A stretch of DNA of 32,771 nt from Aliidiomarina quisquiliarum (GTDB lineage: Bacteria; Pseudomonadota; Gammaproteobacteria; Enterobacterales; Alteromonadaceae). Shown here piece after piece: positions 26,144 to 32,771 of this stretch. Numbering within the stretch: position 1 is the first letter of the stretch; each line of letters begins with the position of its first letter. The translations under genes and the position numbers were made by a program. The stretch covers positions 1 to 32,771 of the forward strand of contig NZ_JAMFTN010000049.1 of the NCBI RefSeq assembly GCF_023922585.1. Direction: 5' to 3'. Below the pieces are notes generated by a model, which was given only the letters and a program-made list of their open reading frames with translations, did not search any database and was not told the DNA's origin.

Positions 26144-26695
26144 TTAAGGCTTGGGCCGAAACGGCTTTATAACCTCTTCGTTACACTCTAAAAACGGCCC
26201 TTCCATTAAGTCGATACAATAAGGTACCGCTGGGAATACTGCGTCTAAACACTGCCGAATGGCTTTTGGCTTGCCCGGTAAGTTAATAATTAAACTTTGC
26301 TTTCTTAACCCTGCCGTTTGCCGCGACAAAATGGCGGTGGCCACGTACTTTAATGATTCTGTACGCATTAGCTCGCCAAAGCCTGGCATCATGCGGTCGC
26401 ACACGGCTTCTGTGGCATCTGGTGTTACGTCGCGCTTAGCCGGGCCAGTGCCGCCTGTAGTAACAATAAGGCAGCACCCTTCTGTGTCGGCTAAATTAAT
26501 AAGCTCTGCTTCGATTAAGTCTTGTTCGTCTGGAATTACACGGTGTACCGCTTCCCAAGGTGAAACCAGGTAGTCGGTTAAGGTTGCAATAATAGCCGGC
26601 CCGGAAATGTCTTCATAGGCGCCGGCACTGGCCCGATCGCTCACTGTAACTATGCCAATACGTGCTACTTGTTGTTCTTTATTTTCCTGCGTCAT
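26144..26695 (-). CDS. mog: Molybdopterin adenylyltransferase (Mog)
   Basis: Mog activates molybdopterin by adenylation so that molybdate can be inserted by MoeA. The family start ARIGIVTVSDRASAGAYEDISGPAI is at 11-35, and the nucleotide/MPT loop TTGGTGPAKRDVTPDAT at 79-95. GFGELMR and LSRQTAGLRKQSLIINLPGKPKAI complete the pattern. At 183 residues it is slightly shorter than the E. coli protein. It is the last gene of ubiU-ubiV-mog (34-base gap) and converges with the kinase fusion gene, 12 bases away. Together with moeB it marks a need for molybdenum cofactor in this region. Confidence 0.92.
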   Translation of the reverse strand: MTQENKEQQVARIGIVTVSDRASAGAYEDISGPAIIATLTDYLVSPWEAVHRVIPDEQDLIEAELINLADTEGCCLIVTTGGTGPAKRDVTPDATEAVCDRMMPGFGELMRTESLKYVATAILSRQTAGLRKQSLIINLPGKPKAIRQCLDAVFPAVPYCIDLMEGPFLECNEEVIKPFRPKP

Positions 26696-26729
26696 TCCTA
26701 TTTTTACTCCAACTGCTAAGTGCTAAATT

Positions 26730-27608
26730 TTAGTCTAAATGCTGCACCATACCCGCTAGTTTAAGCCAATAGCCGTTACAGTCGTTAGCCTCTAGCGGCT
26801 GGGGTGCTGCACCGGTAATGTTTTGCTGAAACTTGTGTAACCACTCGAAGGTGCCTTGCGACTGCGGACTTAACCGCACTACGTCTACCGTACCACGCAT
26901 GCTAGGTAACTGGTTAATTAGGTTATAACGGTCGCCCGATTGGGTTTGCACCCCGTTTAGTACAAATACACGTTGGCCGTCTTGGCTGTCAACCACGCGG
27001 CCATCGGGGTATTTAATGCAACAGAGTTCGCATTGGTCTTTGTGGCGTTGCTCTGAACGGGCAGTAAAACACCGTGCCGACCAAGCTAAAGGCATGTGGC
27101 CGAATGAAAACAGCTCGGTTTCGAAGCAGTCGCGAACGTCTTGAATAATACTTTCGTTTAATAACCCGCCCAGCCAGTCGCCAGAAAGCTCCACCGGCAT
27201 TACCCAACGCTGCATACCTAAATTAACCATACGACGCAGTGAATGGTGATTATAAATACTTATGGCTGCACCTGCCACAAAGGGTAGCTTGTTGTCGTTT
27301 AGTATGCCTATGGCGCCAACGTCGTTGGCTTCAACAAGAAATTCGCCATTGTCGCAATAGCGGCGTAATTCCCGCAGTTCGGAAGGTGCTTCCAATAAGG
27401 TCATGGTAGACAAGCACACTTGCTTACCCGCTTCGCGCAGCATGTGGGCAATGTCCATATAGTCGTCGAACTTAAGCTCGCGACGTTTGCTACACACGGC
27501 TTCACCTAAGTAAACAATGTCAACGTTACTTTCGGCGGCTTGCTGGTAAAAACTCTGCATTTGCTTTTTTGGCCAGAAATACAGAACAGGCCCAAGGGAA
27601 AATTTCAT
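26730..27608 (-). CDS. ubiV: O2-independent ubiquinone hydroxylase subunit UbiV (U32 family)
   Basis: UbiV forms a heterodimer with UbiU and hydroxylates the quinone ring without oxygen, allowing ubiquinone synthesis under anaerobic conditions. Its [4Fe-4S] ligands match E. coli UbiV in number and position: C39 (EAVCSKR), C180 (SARC), C193 and C197 (DQCELCC). It was formerly annotated as a U32 peptidase (YhbV). I chose the ATG at 27608, where MKFSLGPVLYFWPK begins, rather than the open frame to 27689, which would overlap ubiU by 76 bases. It starts five bases after the ubiU stop and is followed by mog. The 292-residue length is normal. Confidence 0.94.
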   Translation of the reverse strand: MKFSLGPVLYFWPKKQMQSFYQQAAESNVDIVYLGEAVCSKRRELKFDDYMDIAHMLREAGKQVCLSTMTLLEAPSELRELRRYCDNGEFLVEANDVGAIGILNDNKLPFVAGAAISIYNHHSLRRMVNLGMQRWVMPVELSGDWLGGLLNESIIQDVRDCFETELFSFGHMPLAWSARCFTARSEQRHKDQCELCCIKYPDGRVVDSQDGQRVFVLNGVQTQSGDRYNLINQLPSMRGTVDVVRLSPQSQGTFEWLHKFQQNITGAAPQPLEANDCNGYWLKLAGMVQHLD

Positions 27609-27613
27609 TTGCG

Positions 27614-28609
27614 TTATTTCCAAGTACGGTGGTACGCGCCAAGTGTGGTTTGACTGCCTTCCGACAAGTTTGCTAGCACACGTTGCCATTCAGCGTCGAC
27701 AGTAAAGGTATCGGGGGCTGCTAACACGCTGTCAATGGCAGCTCGCCATACGCGTGTTATTTGCGCCACATAGGCCGGAGAACGTTGCCGCCCTTCAATT
27801 TTTAATGACTTAATACCTTCTTTGTATAGCTGGGGTAATAAGTCGAGGGTGTTTAAGCTAGTAGGCTCTTCTAAGGGGTGGTACACCGCGCCTGCCACTT
27901 CAAAGCGGCCTTTACAAAGCGTGGGGTAACCGGTGCGCTCGTCAGGCTGAAAACGGTCGATAAGCACACCATTTAACCGCGACTCGAGTATGCCGTCTTC
28001 TTCCTCCCAGCGCACATGGGCTGCCGGCGAACAAACACCCGCCGTGTTGGGCGACTCGCCGGTCATGTACGAACTCAAGTAACAACGGCCTTCAACCATT
28101 ATGCACAGGCTACCAAAGGCAAATACTTCCAAATCAATATTGGTGGTGTGGGCTAAGGCACGCACTTGGTTCATAGCCAACACCCGTGGTAATACAATAC
28201 GCTTCACGCCAAACTGCGACTGATAAAAGTCGATTGCGGCGGCATTGGTAGCCGAAGCTTGTACCGACAGATGAATTTCTTGTTTGGGATAACGTTCAGC
28301 GATATACCCTAACAATGAAATGTCGGCAACTATAAGAACGTCGGCTTTCGCTTTAATAGCCGCGTCGACGGCACCTGTCCACTGATCGTAGTTTTGTGGC
28401 TGGGCAAAGGTATTTATTGCCACATGTAGTTTACGCCCGTGTTGGTGGGCATAAGTAACCGCTTCTGCCAAGGTACCTGAGTCGAGGTTTAAACCAGCAA
28501 AATGCCGAGCATTGGTTTGATCTTTTAACCCCACATAAACAGCATCTGCGCCGTTTTCAATAGCAGCTTTTAGGGCCGGAATACTTCCAGCAGGACACAA
28601 CAATTCCAT
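27614..28609 (-). CDS. ubiU: O2-independent ubiquinone hydroxylase subunit UbiU (U32 family)
   Basis: Partner of UbiV in anaerobic ring hydroxylation during ubiquinone synthesis. The U32 signature EVFAFGSLCIMVEGRCYLS is present. All four [4Fe-4S] cysteines fall at the E. coli positions: C169, C176, C193 and C232. The start MELLCPAGSIPALKAAIENGADAVYVG is typical, and the 331-residue length is exact. It is the first gene of ubiU-ubiV-mog and is divergent from ubiT over a 105-base gap. I see no FNR box in that gap, although ubiUVT genes are oxygen-regulated in E. coli. Confidence 0.95.
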   Translation of the reverse strand: MELLCPAGSIPALKAAIENGADAVYVGLKDQTNARHFAGLNLDSGTLAEAVTYAHQHGRKLHVAINTFAQPQNYDQWTGAVDAAIKAKADVLIVADISLLGYIAERYPKQEIHLSVQASATNAAAIDFYQSQFGVKRIVLPRVLAMNQVRALAHTTNIDLEVFAFGSLCIMVEGRCYLSSYMTGESPNTAGVCSPAAHVRWEEEDGILESRLNGVLIDRFQPDERTGYPTLCKGRFEVAGAVYHPLEEPTSLNTLDLLPQLYKEGIKSLKIEGRQRSPAYVAQITRVWRAAIDSVLAAPDTFTVDAEWQRVLANLSEGSQTTLGAYHRTWK

Positions 28610-28678
28610 AGAGGCTCTCTTCGATGTTTTACGGGAATCTGCTGCGACTTAGCTGACTTCCGTAGTGTTTCATGGCAC

Positions 28679-28684
28679 TATAAT
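28679..28684 (+). promoter_or_regulatory. Sigma-70 -10 element of ubiT
   Basis: A perfect TATAAT lies about 30 bases upstream of the ubiT start, without a convincing -35. It sits inside an eight-base inverted repeat, ACTTCCGT (28656-28663) and ACGGAAGT (28701-28708), roughly centred on the promoter. This may be an operator. Confidence 0.55.
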
Positions 28685-28714
28685 TGTACGCCAAACATGA
28701 ACGGAAGTTGTTGA

Positions 28715-29224
28715 ATGTTAAATAAAAATCGAGTTATTCAGTTGTTGGTAGACCAGCTACCTACGGTGGCTAAAAAAGTAGTACCTTTTATTCCACAAAC
28801 ATTTTCAAGGGTGACGATAGAGCAAACTTTAAATCAATTTTTTAAGCACGAAATAAGTTCGGGCCTGCTCGATTTTATGCAGCAGCGTTCAGTACAAGTG
28901 ACGGTGACAGACTTGAACTTTAGTTTTTATATTACTGGTCAGTTAAAACATGGCAAACCTTACTTGCAGGTTAGCCATACGCTAACCGACGCCGATGTAG
29001 CACTAGCGGGTAAAGTAGACGATTTGTTTTTACTGGTAACCCAGTACGTTGATCCCGACACTTTATTTTTCCGTCGGCGACTGACCTTACGTGGAGATAC
29101 TGAATTGGGGTTAGAATTGAAGAACTTTCTTGACACCATTGAACTGCAAGCACGCTTACCTAAGCCGGTGCACCAGTGGTCGTTAGATATTGCCGGCGTT
29201 CTTGCTGAACGCCAGCCATTATAA
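28715..29224 (+). CDS. ubiT: Anaerobic ubiquinone biosynthesis accessory factor UbiT (SCP2 domain)
   Basis: UbiT carries an SCP2 lipid-binding fold and supports the O2-independent ubiquinone pathway, taking the role UbiJ has in air. It begins with a short amphipathic helix (NRVIQLLVDQLPTVAKKVVPFIP), followed by the SCP2 core (about 38-140) with VSHTLTDADVALAGKVDDLFLLVTQ and the family hallmark DPDTLFFRRRLTLRGDTELGLELKN (about 113-137). At 169 residues the length matches E. coli UbiT. GGAAG precedes the ATG. It is divergent from ubiUV and converges with the small gene at 29236. Confidence 0.93.
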   Translation: MLNKNRVIQLLVDQLPTVAKKVVPFIPQTFSRVTIEQTLNQFFKHEISSGLLDFMQQRSVQVTVTDLNFSFYITGQLKHGKPYLQVSHTLTDADVALAGKVDDLFLLVTQYVDPDTLFFRRRLTLRGDTELGLELKNFLDTIELQARLPKPVHQWSLDIAGVLAERQPL

Positions 29225-29235
29225 TTTCTAGCTTG

Positions 29236-29637
29236 TTAAAGTATTTGTAATAGCTCGCCTTCGCGATCGAAGGCGAGAAAGTTAGCGACAGTACCGCCTT
29301 TAATGCTTTCTACCATCATGGTTAATGGCTGCTCAGCCTGCTCTGTGGTAGGTGGTAAGCCCGCTAAACCACTCATACTGGCCGCAAAAGCAACGTCCCA
29401 GGTAAGCCCTGTTTCTTCTGACTCTTTAATTAATGCTTCGAGGCACTCTACTTCTTCTGGCAACTTATCAACACATAGTACGGGGTCTAAGTTGCCGCCA
29501 CTGCCCTCTTCAAACCGTAAACGCTGCTCTTCTGTTGCTTGCTCGGGCATTTCTTTGCGAGCAAATACAAATAATAAACGTTGTGGCTCGGCTTGATCTT
29601 TGGCGGCTTTAATAAAATCGTCGTAACTACTTAACAT
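29236..29637 (-). CDS. Conserved protein of unknown function (sometimes labelled ribonucleotide reductase subunit alpha)
   Basis: A 133-residue acidic cytoplasmic protein. The pattern MLSSYDDFIKAAKDQAEPQRLLFVFARKEMP, then DPVLCVDKLPEEV, TWDVAFAASMSG and a C-terminal VESIKGGTVANFLAFDREGELLQI resembles a small gammaproteobacterial family. That family is often labelled 'ribonucleotide reductase subunit alpha' in databases. It has none of the residues of a ribonucleotide reductase catalytic subunit and is far too short, so the label should not be taken as function. AAGGAG precedes the ATG. It lies 104 bases downstream of nrdD on the same strand, a placement that may be meaningful. Confidence 0.75.
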   Translation of the reverse strand: MLSSYDDFIKAAKDQAEPQRLLFVFARKEMPEQATEEQRLRFEEGSGGNLDPVLCVDKLPEEVECLEALIKESEETGLTWDVAFAASMSGLAGLPPTTEQAEQPLTMMVESIKGGTVANFLAFDREGELLQIL

Positions 29638-29698
29638 GGTTTAGGCTCCTTAAACAACGAGCTGCAGTGTAACAAAAAGTCGGGCGTACTGCCCTTGA

Positions 29699-29728
29699 AC
29701 CAAAGGAGGGATGACCTCCCCCTTTGGT
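29699..29728 (-). terminator. Hairpin downstream of nrdD
   Basis: ACCAAAGG (29699-29706) pairs with CCTTTGGT (29721-29728), with further inner pairing, 14 bases after the nrdD stop. No T-run follows directly, but GGGC/GCCC and TTTTT occur 5-20 bases further on (29676-29694). It is a probable terminator or processing hairpin. Confidence 0.5.
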
Positions 29729-29741
29729 GGTAGATTAACGA

Positions 29742-31562
29742 CTAATTTGCTTCTGCGGCTTCGTGCTGGAGCACCTTGTGGGTTTGCTTTTCCCGGTGGT
29801 AATGGCGTATGGCATGCTCTTTACGGCGCCCTGCACTAAACGACGACACCCGCTTTAAATAACCAATAACCCGGGTGCCGTGGTCCACATCTTCGGTTCC
29901 GCACTTAGAGCACTCGTGAAGGGTACGCTTGTCGATATGTTCGCACTCGTTACAAATGGTAATTTTCACGTTAATACAGAAGTAGTTACAGCCGGTTTTT
30001 GCGGCAATGTTAAACAACGAGAAGTAACCTTCTGTGGATAACTTTTCTTCTAAGTTCAAATGCAACGCTGAGCCACCGTCGAGGAAGTCGATTAATTCAC
30101 GGCCATGGAGAATAAACTTATCGAGGGCGTTGGTTGCGTCGCCTTCTACTGTATAAAAGTACGAGTTATAGCAGTCGCGTGGAACAAAGTAACCGTCATT
30201 GCGGTCCCACTTGGCATTTTTTACACCCAGGTTTTCCGCCGGCACAAACTCGGTATTAAACATATAGCCATATTCTTTTTTGGCTTCTTTGTTACCGTCG
30301 TAAATCACTTTTAAGTGTTGTTGCACGAAGTCTTTGTAAGCTTGGTTATTACCCACCACTAAACCTTGCGACTCAGCCGCTTCGGCCATGCCATTAATAC
30401 CGATGGTTAAAAACTGCTTATCAAGGGTTATAAAGCCTGCGTCATACACAGTAAGCAAGCCGGCTGCTAAGTATTCGTCCATTAAATGACGGTAGGCCAC
30501 CTGGTACTTATGTATTTTGCTCAGCTCTTCGCCAAGGTCGCGACCGTCTTGCACCAAGCGGTTCATATTAATGGTAATCACGTTTATCGAGCCCGTTGCC
30601 ACACCACCAGCACCTAAGGTGTACGAGAAGGTATTGTCGGCAATTTCGCTGCGTAAGCGGCAGCACGAAGCTAATGAGTCGGCGTTGTCTGAAAGGTACA
30701 CAAAGAACGAGCTGCCTTTAGCCATGTGGTTTGCCATGGTGCGGGCAAAGGCGGTGTCTTTACACAGGCCGTCGTCGGTTAACATGGCCACAGTAACCAC
30801 TGGGAAGGTGAGTACGGTTTTATTACGCTCTTCGTTAAACCAGTCGAGGAAGAAGTTTTGTAGCGCTTCTACGGTTTCCCAGTTGGGTTTAGTGAAGTCT
30901 GGGAACACAAATTCGCCAAACATGCTGTCGAAATAAAACTGATCGTAAATGGAAATATTCCAGAACACACTTTGATAACCACGGGCCGCTGCCGGTTGGT
31001 TTAATGCGTACACCACGTGTTGCAAATGGTTGGCTATTTGGTGGCGATGGGTATTTAAGTAGTCGTCGCCATAGTCTTTACGGGCGAAGTAGTCGAAGTA
31101 GGTTAGGAATTCTACGGTGGCCACAGCCCCTGCAAACTGCGAGCTTACGGCAAACACGAAGTTTACAAAGGTACCGCAGAACGACTCGATATGTTTCGGG
31201 CCTTGCGACTCGCCACCTAACTTAGTCAGGCCGTCGCGTAAAAACGGATACATGGTCACCGACACGCAATAGGGTTTTAAGCTGGTTTCGTCGTGCACAT
31301 AAATTTCATGGTCTTCAATTTGACGTACATATTCGGTGGCTAATTCAGCACCAAATAACGTTTCAATTTTGTTACTTACCTGTGCGCGGTTTACCTGCAC
31401 GAAAAAGTCTTTCATTAACTCGGCTTCAAGTGTGGCAACGTTTTTGTGCGTTACGTTGGCGTTGGCGTCCATTTTCGAACCGTCTGCGGCATTTTCTGCG
31501 TGAAGGTAATCTTCCATAAACTGAAGCTTATTATTAATTTGTTCTTTCGTTAGTCGTAACAT
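29742..31562 (-). CDS. nrdD: Anaerobic ribonucleoside-triphosphate reductase NrdD (class III, no ATP cone)
   Basis: A glycyl-radical enzyme that reduces NTPs to dNTPs without oxygen. The C-terminal zinc site is C537, C540, C551 and C554, followed by the glycyl-radical site G567 in RVIGYLKR. NVTHKNVATLEAELMKDF and YVHDETSLKPYCVS near the N-terminus are conserved. At 606 residues it lacks the N-terminal ATP-cone found in the roughly 710-residue E. coli enzyme and is closer in length to the phage T4 form. Allosteric control of overall activity by dATP is therefore probably absent. AAGGGG precedes the ATG. It follows nrdG by 24 bases. Confidence 0.94.
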   Translation of the reverse strand: MLRLTKEQINNKLQFMEDYLHAENAADGSKMDANANVTHKNVATLEAELMKDFFVQVNRAQVSNKIETLFGAELATEYVRQIEDHEIYVHDETSLKPYCVSVTMYPFLRDGLTKLGGESQGPKHIESFCGTFVNFVFAVSSQFAGAVATVEFLTYFDYFARKDYGDDYLNTHRHQIANHLQHVVYALNQPAAARGYQSVFWNISIYDQFYFDSMFGEFVFPDFTKPNWETVEALQNFFLDWFNEERNKTVLTFPVVTVAMLTDDGLCKDTAFARTMANHMAKGSSFFVYLSDNADSLASCCRLRSEIADNTFSYTLGAGGVATGSINVITINMNRLVQDGRDLGEELSKIHKYQVAYRHLMDEYLAAGLLTVYDAGFITLDKQFLTIGINGMAEAAESQGLVVGNNQAYKDFVQQHLKVIYDGNKEAKKEYGYMFNTEFVPAENLGVKNAKWDRNDGYFVPRDCYNSYFYTVEGDATNALDKFILHGRELIDFLDGGSALHLNLEEKLSTEGYFSLFNIAAKTGCNYFCINVKITICNECEHIDKRTLHECSKCGTEDVDHGTRVIGYLKRVSSFSAGRRKEHAIRHYHREKQTHKVLQHEAAEAN

Positions 31563-31586
31563 AGCGTTCCCCTTTATATTTCTTTT

Positions 31587-32045
31587 TTATTCCCAGAAGC
31601 GAACATTAAGTAATTCGCCACTGCTTAAATGCATAAATCGTTGGTTGGTTGCTCGGCTGTCGAGCCCGCCGCGAGAAGCGATCCACGGCCCTGTTTTTAA
31701 ATAGTCGAGCTCGCGCTCCAAATAGCTCGGTACACTTTCTAGCCCGGTGTATAGGCAGGTTTTTAAACCCTGGGCTTTGGTTATCTTTAATAAAGTTTGC
31801 AATGCTGCTGGGTGCCATTCGCCACCAAGAAACAACACACAGGTAATGAGTCCTTGGTAGTCGTGCAGTCGCTGGCTGAAGTAGTCGGGTAGCAATTCTA
31901 TGCCACTACCAGTAGGCCAGGTGTCGACGCTATGGCAGCCTTTGCAACCTACCGGGCAACCGGTAATGGTATAGGCTAAAGACGTCTCGCCTGGGACCTC
32001 TTGCCACACAATTTCTTCGCTGCTGTAACGCAATACTGAATTCAT
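31587..32045 (-). CDS. nrdG: Anaerobic ribonucleotide reductase activase NrdG (radical SAM)
   Basis: NrdG uses S-adenosylmethionine and a [4Fe-4S] cluster to create the glycyl radical of NrdD. The radical-SAM CxxxCxxC motif is C30, C34 and C37 (ITGCPVGCKGCHSVDTW), followed by VLFLGGEWHPAAL, equivalent to the GGE motif. The 152-residue length is usual. I chose the ATG at 32045 rather than the TTG at 32048. Gene order is nrdG then nrdD, the reverse of E. coli. Upstream lie NrdR-like boxes, an FNR box and NarL/NarP-like sites, so transcription should rise without oxygen and be capped by NrdR. Confidence 0.94.
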   Translation of the reverse strand: MNSVLRYSSEEIVWQEVPGETSLAYTITGCPVGCKGCHSVDTWPTGSGIELLPDYFSQRLHDYQGLITCVLFLGGEWHPAALQTLLKITKAQGLKTCLYTGLESVPSYLERELDYLKTGPWIASRGGLDSRATNQRFMHLSSGELLNVRFWE

Positions 32046-32049
32046 CAAA

Positions 32050-32098
32050 ACACCACATGTTGTGCCTGCACGCCATCACTTGACACTATATATAGTGA
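32050..32098 (-). promoter_or_regulatory. NrdR box pair upstream of nrdG
   Basis: ACACTATATATAGTGA (32083-32098) matches the NrdR consensus ACACWATATATWGTGT at all but the last base. A weaker second box, ACACCACATGTTGTGC (32050-32065; 12 of 16), lies 17 bases away, close to the usual three-helical-turn spacing. The strong box covers the expected start site of the FNR-dependent promoter. Confidence 0.8.
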
Positions 32099-32100
32099 AT

Positions 32101-32141
32101 ACCATAGCGTTACACCAGTCTTATGTGTTGATCTAAATCAA
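32101..32141 (-). promoter_or_regulatory. FNR-dependent promoter of nrdG-nrdD
   Basis: A perfect FNR box, TTGATCTAAATCAA (32128-32141), with the -10 TATGGT on the minus strand at 32101-32106, at class II spacing. Transcription would begin near 32093-32094, inside the NrdR box. Confidence 0.82.
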
Positions 32142-32147
32142 TCAGGT

Positions 32148-32234
32148 AGGGGTATAGGTTTTTTATCGAACGTGTAGGCCGCATTCATTCAGCGGTTGTT
32201 ACCCCGGCAGGGGTAGTCAGTAGTTTTAGGGGTA
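32148..32234. promoter_or_regulatory. NarL/NarP-like heptamer cluster upstream of nrdG
   Basis: A 7-2-7 site, TACCCCG-GC-AGGGGTA (32200-32215), is flanked by single AGGGGTA heptamers at 32148-32154 and 32228-32234. The pattern AKRRGTA/TACYYMT is the NarL/NarP recognition form. No narL, narP or narX gene is in the window. Confidence 0.5.
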
Positions 32235-32244
32235 ACTCGAAGCA

Positions 32245-32283
32245 AAAAGCCAAACAATTTTAGGGAGGTCGCGTTTAGGCTTT
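32245..32283 (-). terminator. Terminator of the right-edge gene
   Basis: On the minus strand AAAGCCTAAAC pairs with GTTTGGCTTTTT (one bulged base), leaving a T5 run. It lies about 16 bases after the stop codon at 32299. Confidence 0.65.
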
Positions 32284-32298
32284 AGGTTGATCAACTAC

Positions 32299-32771
32299 TC
32301 AGCTTTCATTGAAATTGATGTCATTCATGCTTTTAAACTCATTATTTGAAGCTTGAGGAACTTTTTCTAAAGAAGCCTCTGTGAAAGAAGAAACGAAAAA
32401 AAGCTGTTGTGCCAGCTCAGGCTGAAACAGGGCTTCCATTTCAAGCTCTAAATAGACAGCGTGCGTTTGAAGTTCATCTTGCTCGATTTCTCCCTTTCTA
32501 AAACCAGTTTCTAACTGCATAAATTTTTTGATAAAAGCGAGCTGTTCTGGTGAGAAGTCGTATGTTCTTGCTAACCTTTGTATTCGCCCTTGCCTAAATA
32601 ATATTTGATTTTCTGCGTTCAGTAAGAGGAAAAACGTAAGTCGATCGTCAGCAGGTAAGCTACTGGCCAATTGCTCGGTAATAACAAGGCTGTCAGCGGC
32701 AGATAACTTATTCACACTATCAGCCATCGCCTTAATATGAGCAGGAGCGGAACACTCTTCTGCCGCAACAG
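32299..32771 (-). CDS. Hypothetical protein, cut by the window edge
   Basis: I do not recognise this gene. The frame is open from the stop at 32299 to the last base of the window, so the true start may lie outside. An internal ATG at 32727 has no good ribosome binding site, and AEECSAPAHIKAM can be read before it. The visible product is helical and acidic, with QRLARTYDFSPEQLAFIKKFMQLETGFRKGEIEQDELQ in the middle and a Ser/Asn-rich C-terminus. There is no signal peptide or membrane helix in the visible part. Its codon use is more A/T-rich than its neighbours. A terminator follows. Confidence 0.6.
   Translation of the reverse strand, partial: VAAEECSAPAHIKAMADSVNKLSAADSLVITEQLASSLPADDRLTFFLLLNAENQILFRQGRIQRLARTYDFSPEQLAFIKKFMQLETGFRKGEIEQDELQTHAVYLELEMEALFQPELAQQLFFVSSFTEASLEKVPQASNNEFKSMNDINFNES

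Noticed and set aside
27609-27689. UbiV start at 27689
   Set aside because: It would overlap ubiU by 76 bases, and the family N-terminus MKFSLGP begins at 27608.

Overview
The window is from a marine-type gammaproteobacterium, most likely of the Alteromonadales and perhaps Idiomarinaceae-like. This rests on GreB, FabR, NorR, YtfE, UbiUVT and SirB homologues that all look gammaproteobacterial, on two secreted S9 peptidases, and on a TGGGGTCAG-type interspersed repeat. The genus is inference, since no rRNA or tRNA gene is present.

Left part (1-9340): a left-truncated IS3-family element has inserted beside a decayed OrfA remnant of a second IS3-type element. Then come an M24 Xaa-Pro peptidase, a small unrecognised membrane ORF, greB, a secreted S9D glutamyl-endopeptidase-like protease with a clear terminator, a glutathione S-transferase and tex.

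Middle part (9340-15480): an AEC-family carrier is followed by a two-gene unit (a minimal flagellar rod-like protein and an HExxH SprA-type putative metalloprotease). Two 71-bp inverted-repeat elements bracket this unit. Next is a divergent fatty-acid module: an acyl-CoA desaturase facing fabR across a FabR-type operator. A second secreted S9 peptidase lies just downstream of fabR.

Right part (15500-32300): an almost unbroken block for anaerobic, nitrate- and NO-exposed life. It holds sirB and a DGC-motif protein behind a perfect FNR box, and ytfE (iron-centre repair) facing norR. Between ytfE and norR lie a sigma-54 promoter and three GGT-N7-ACC NorR-type sites. After norR come a DUF454 membrane protein and moeB. 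Two narK transporters diverge around an FNR box and NarL/NarP-like sites. One narK leads into nnrS. The other leads directly into a PP2C-phosphatase/Ser-Thr-kinase membrane fusion. Then come ubiU-ubiV-mog (O2-independent ubiquinone synthesis plus molybdopterin adenylylation), divergent ubiT, a small conserved protein, and nrdG-nrdD (anaerobic ribonucleotide reductase). Upstream of nrdG are an FNR box, NrdR boxes and NarL/NarP-like heptamers. A gene of unknown function runs off the right edge.

The genes fit together as nitrate/nitrite transport, molybdenum cofactor synthesis for nitrate reductase, NO sensing and repair, quinone supply and dNTP supply without oxygen. No nitrate reductase or NO reductase structural genes are in the window. 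The least explained items are the kinase/phosphatase fusion coupled to narK, a YtfE that lacks its N-terminal Cys domain but carries CCGGC at its C-terminus, the mini-rod/SprA pair, and a possible RBS-sequestering switch in the narK2 leader.
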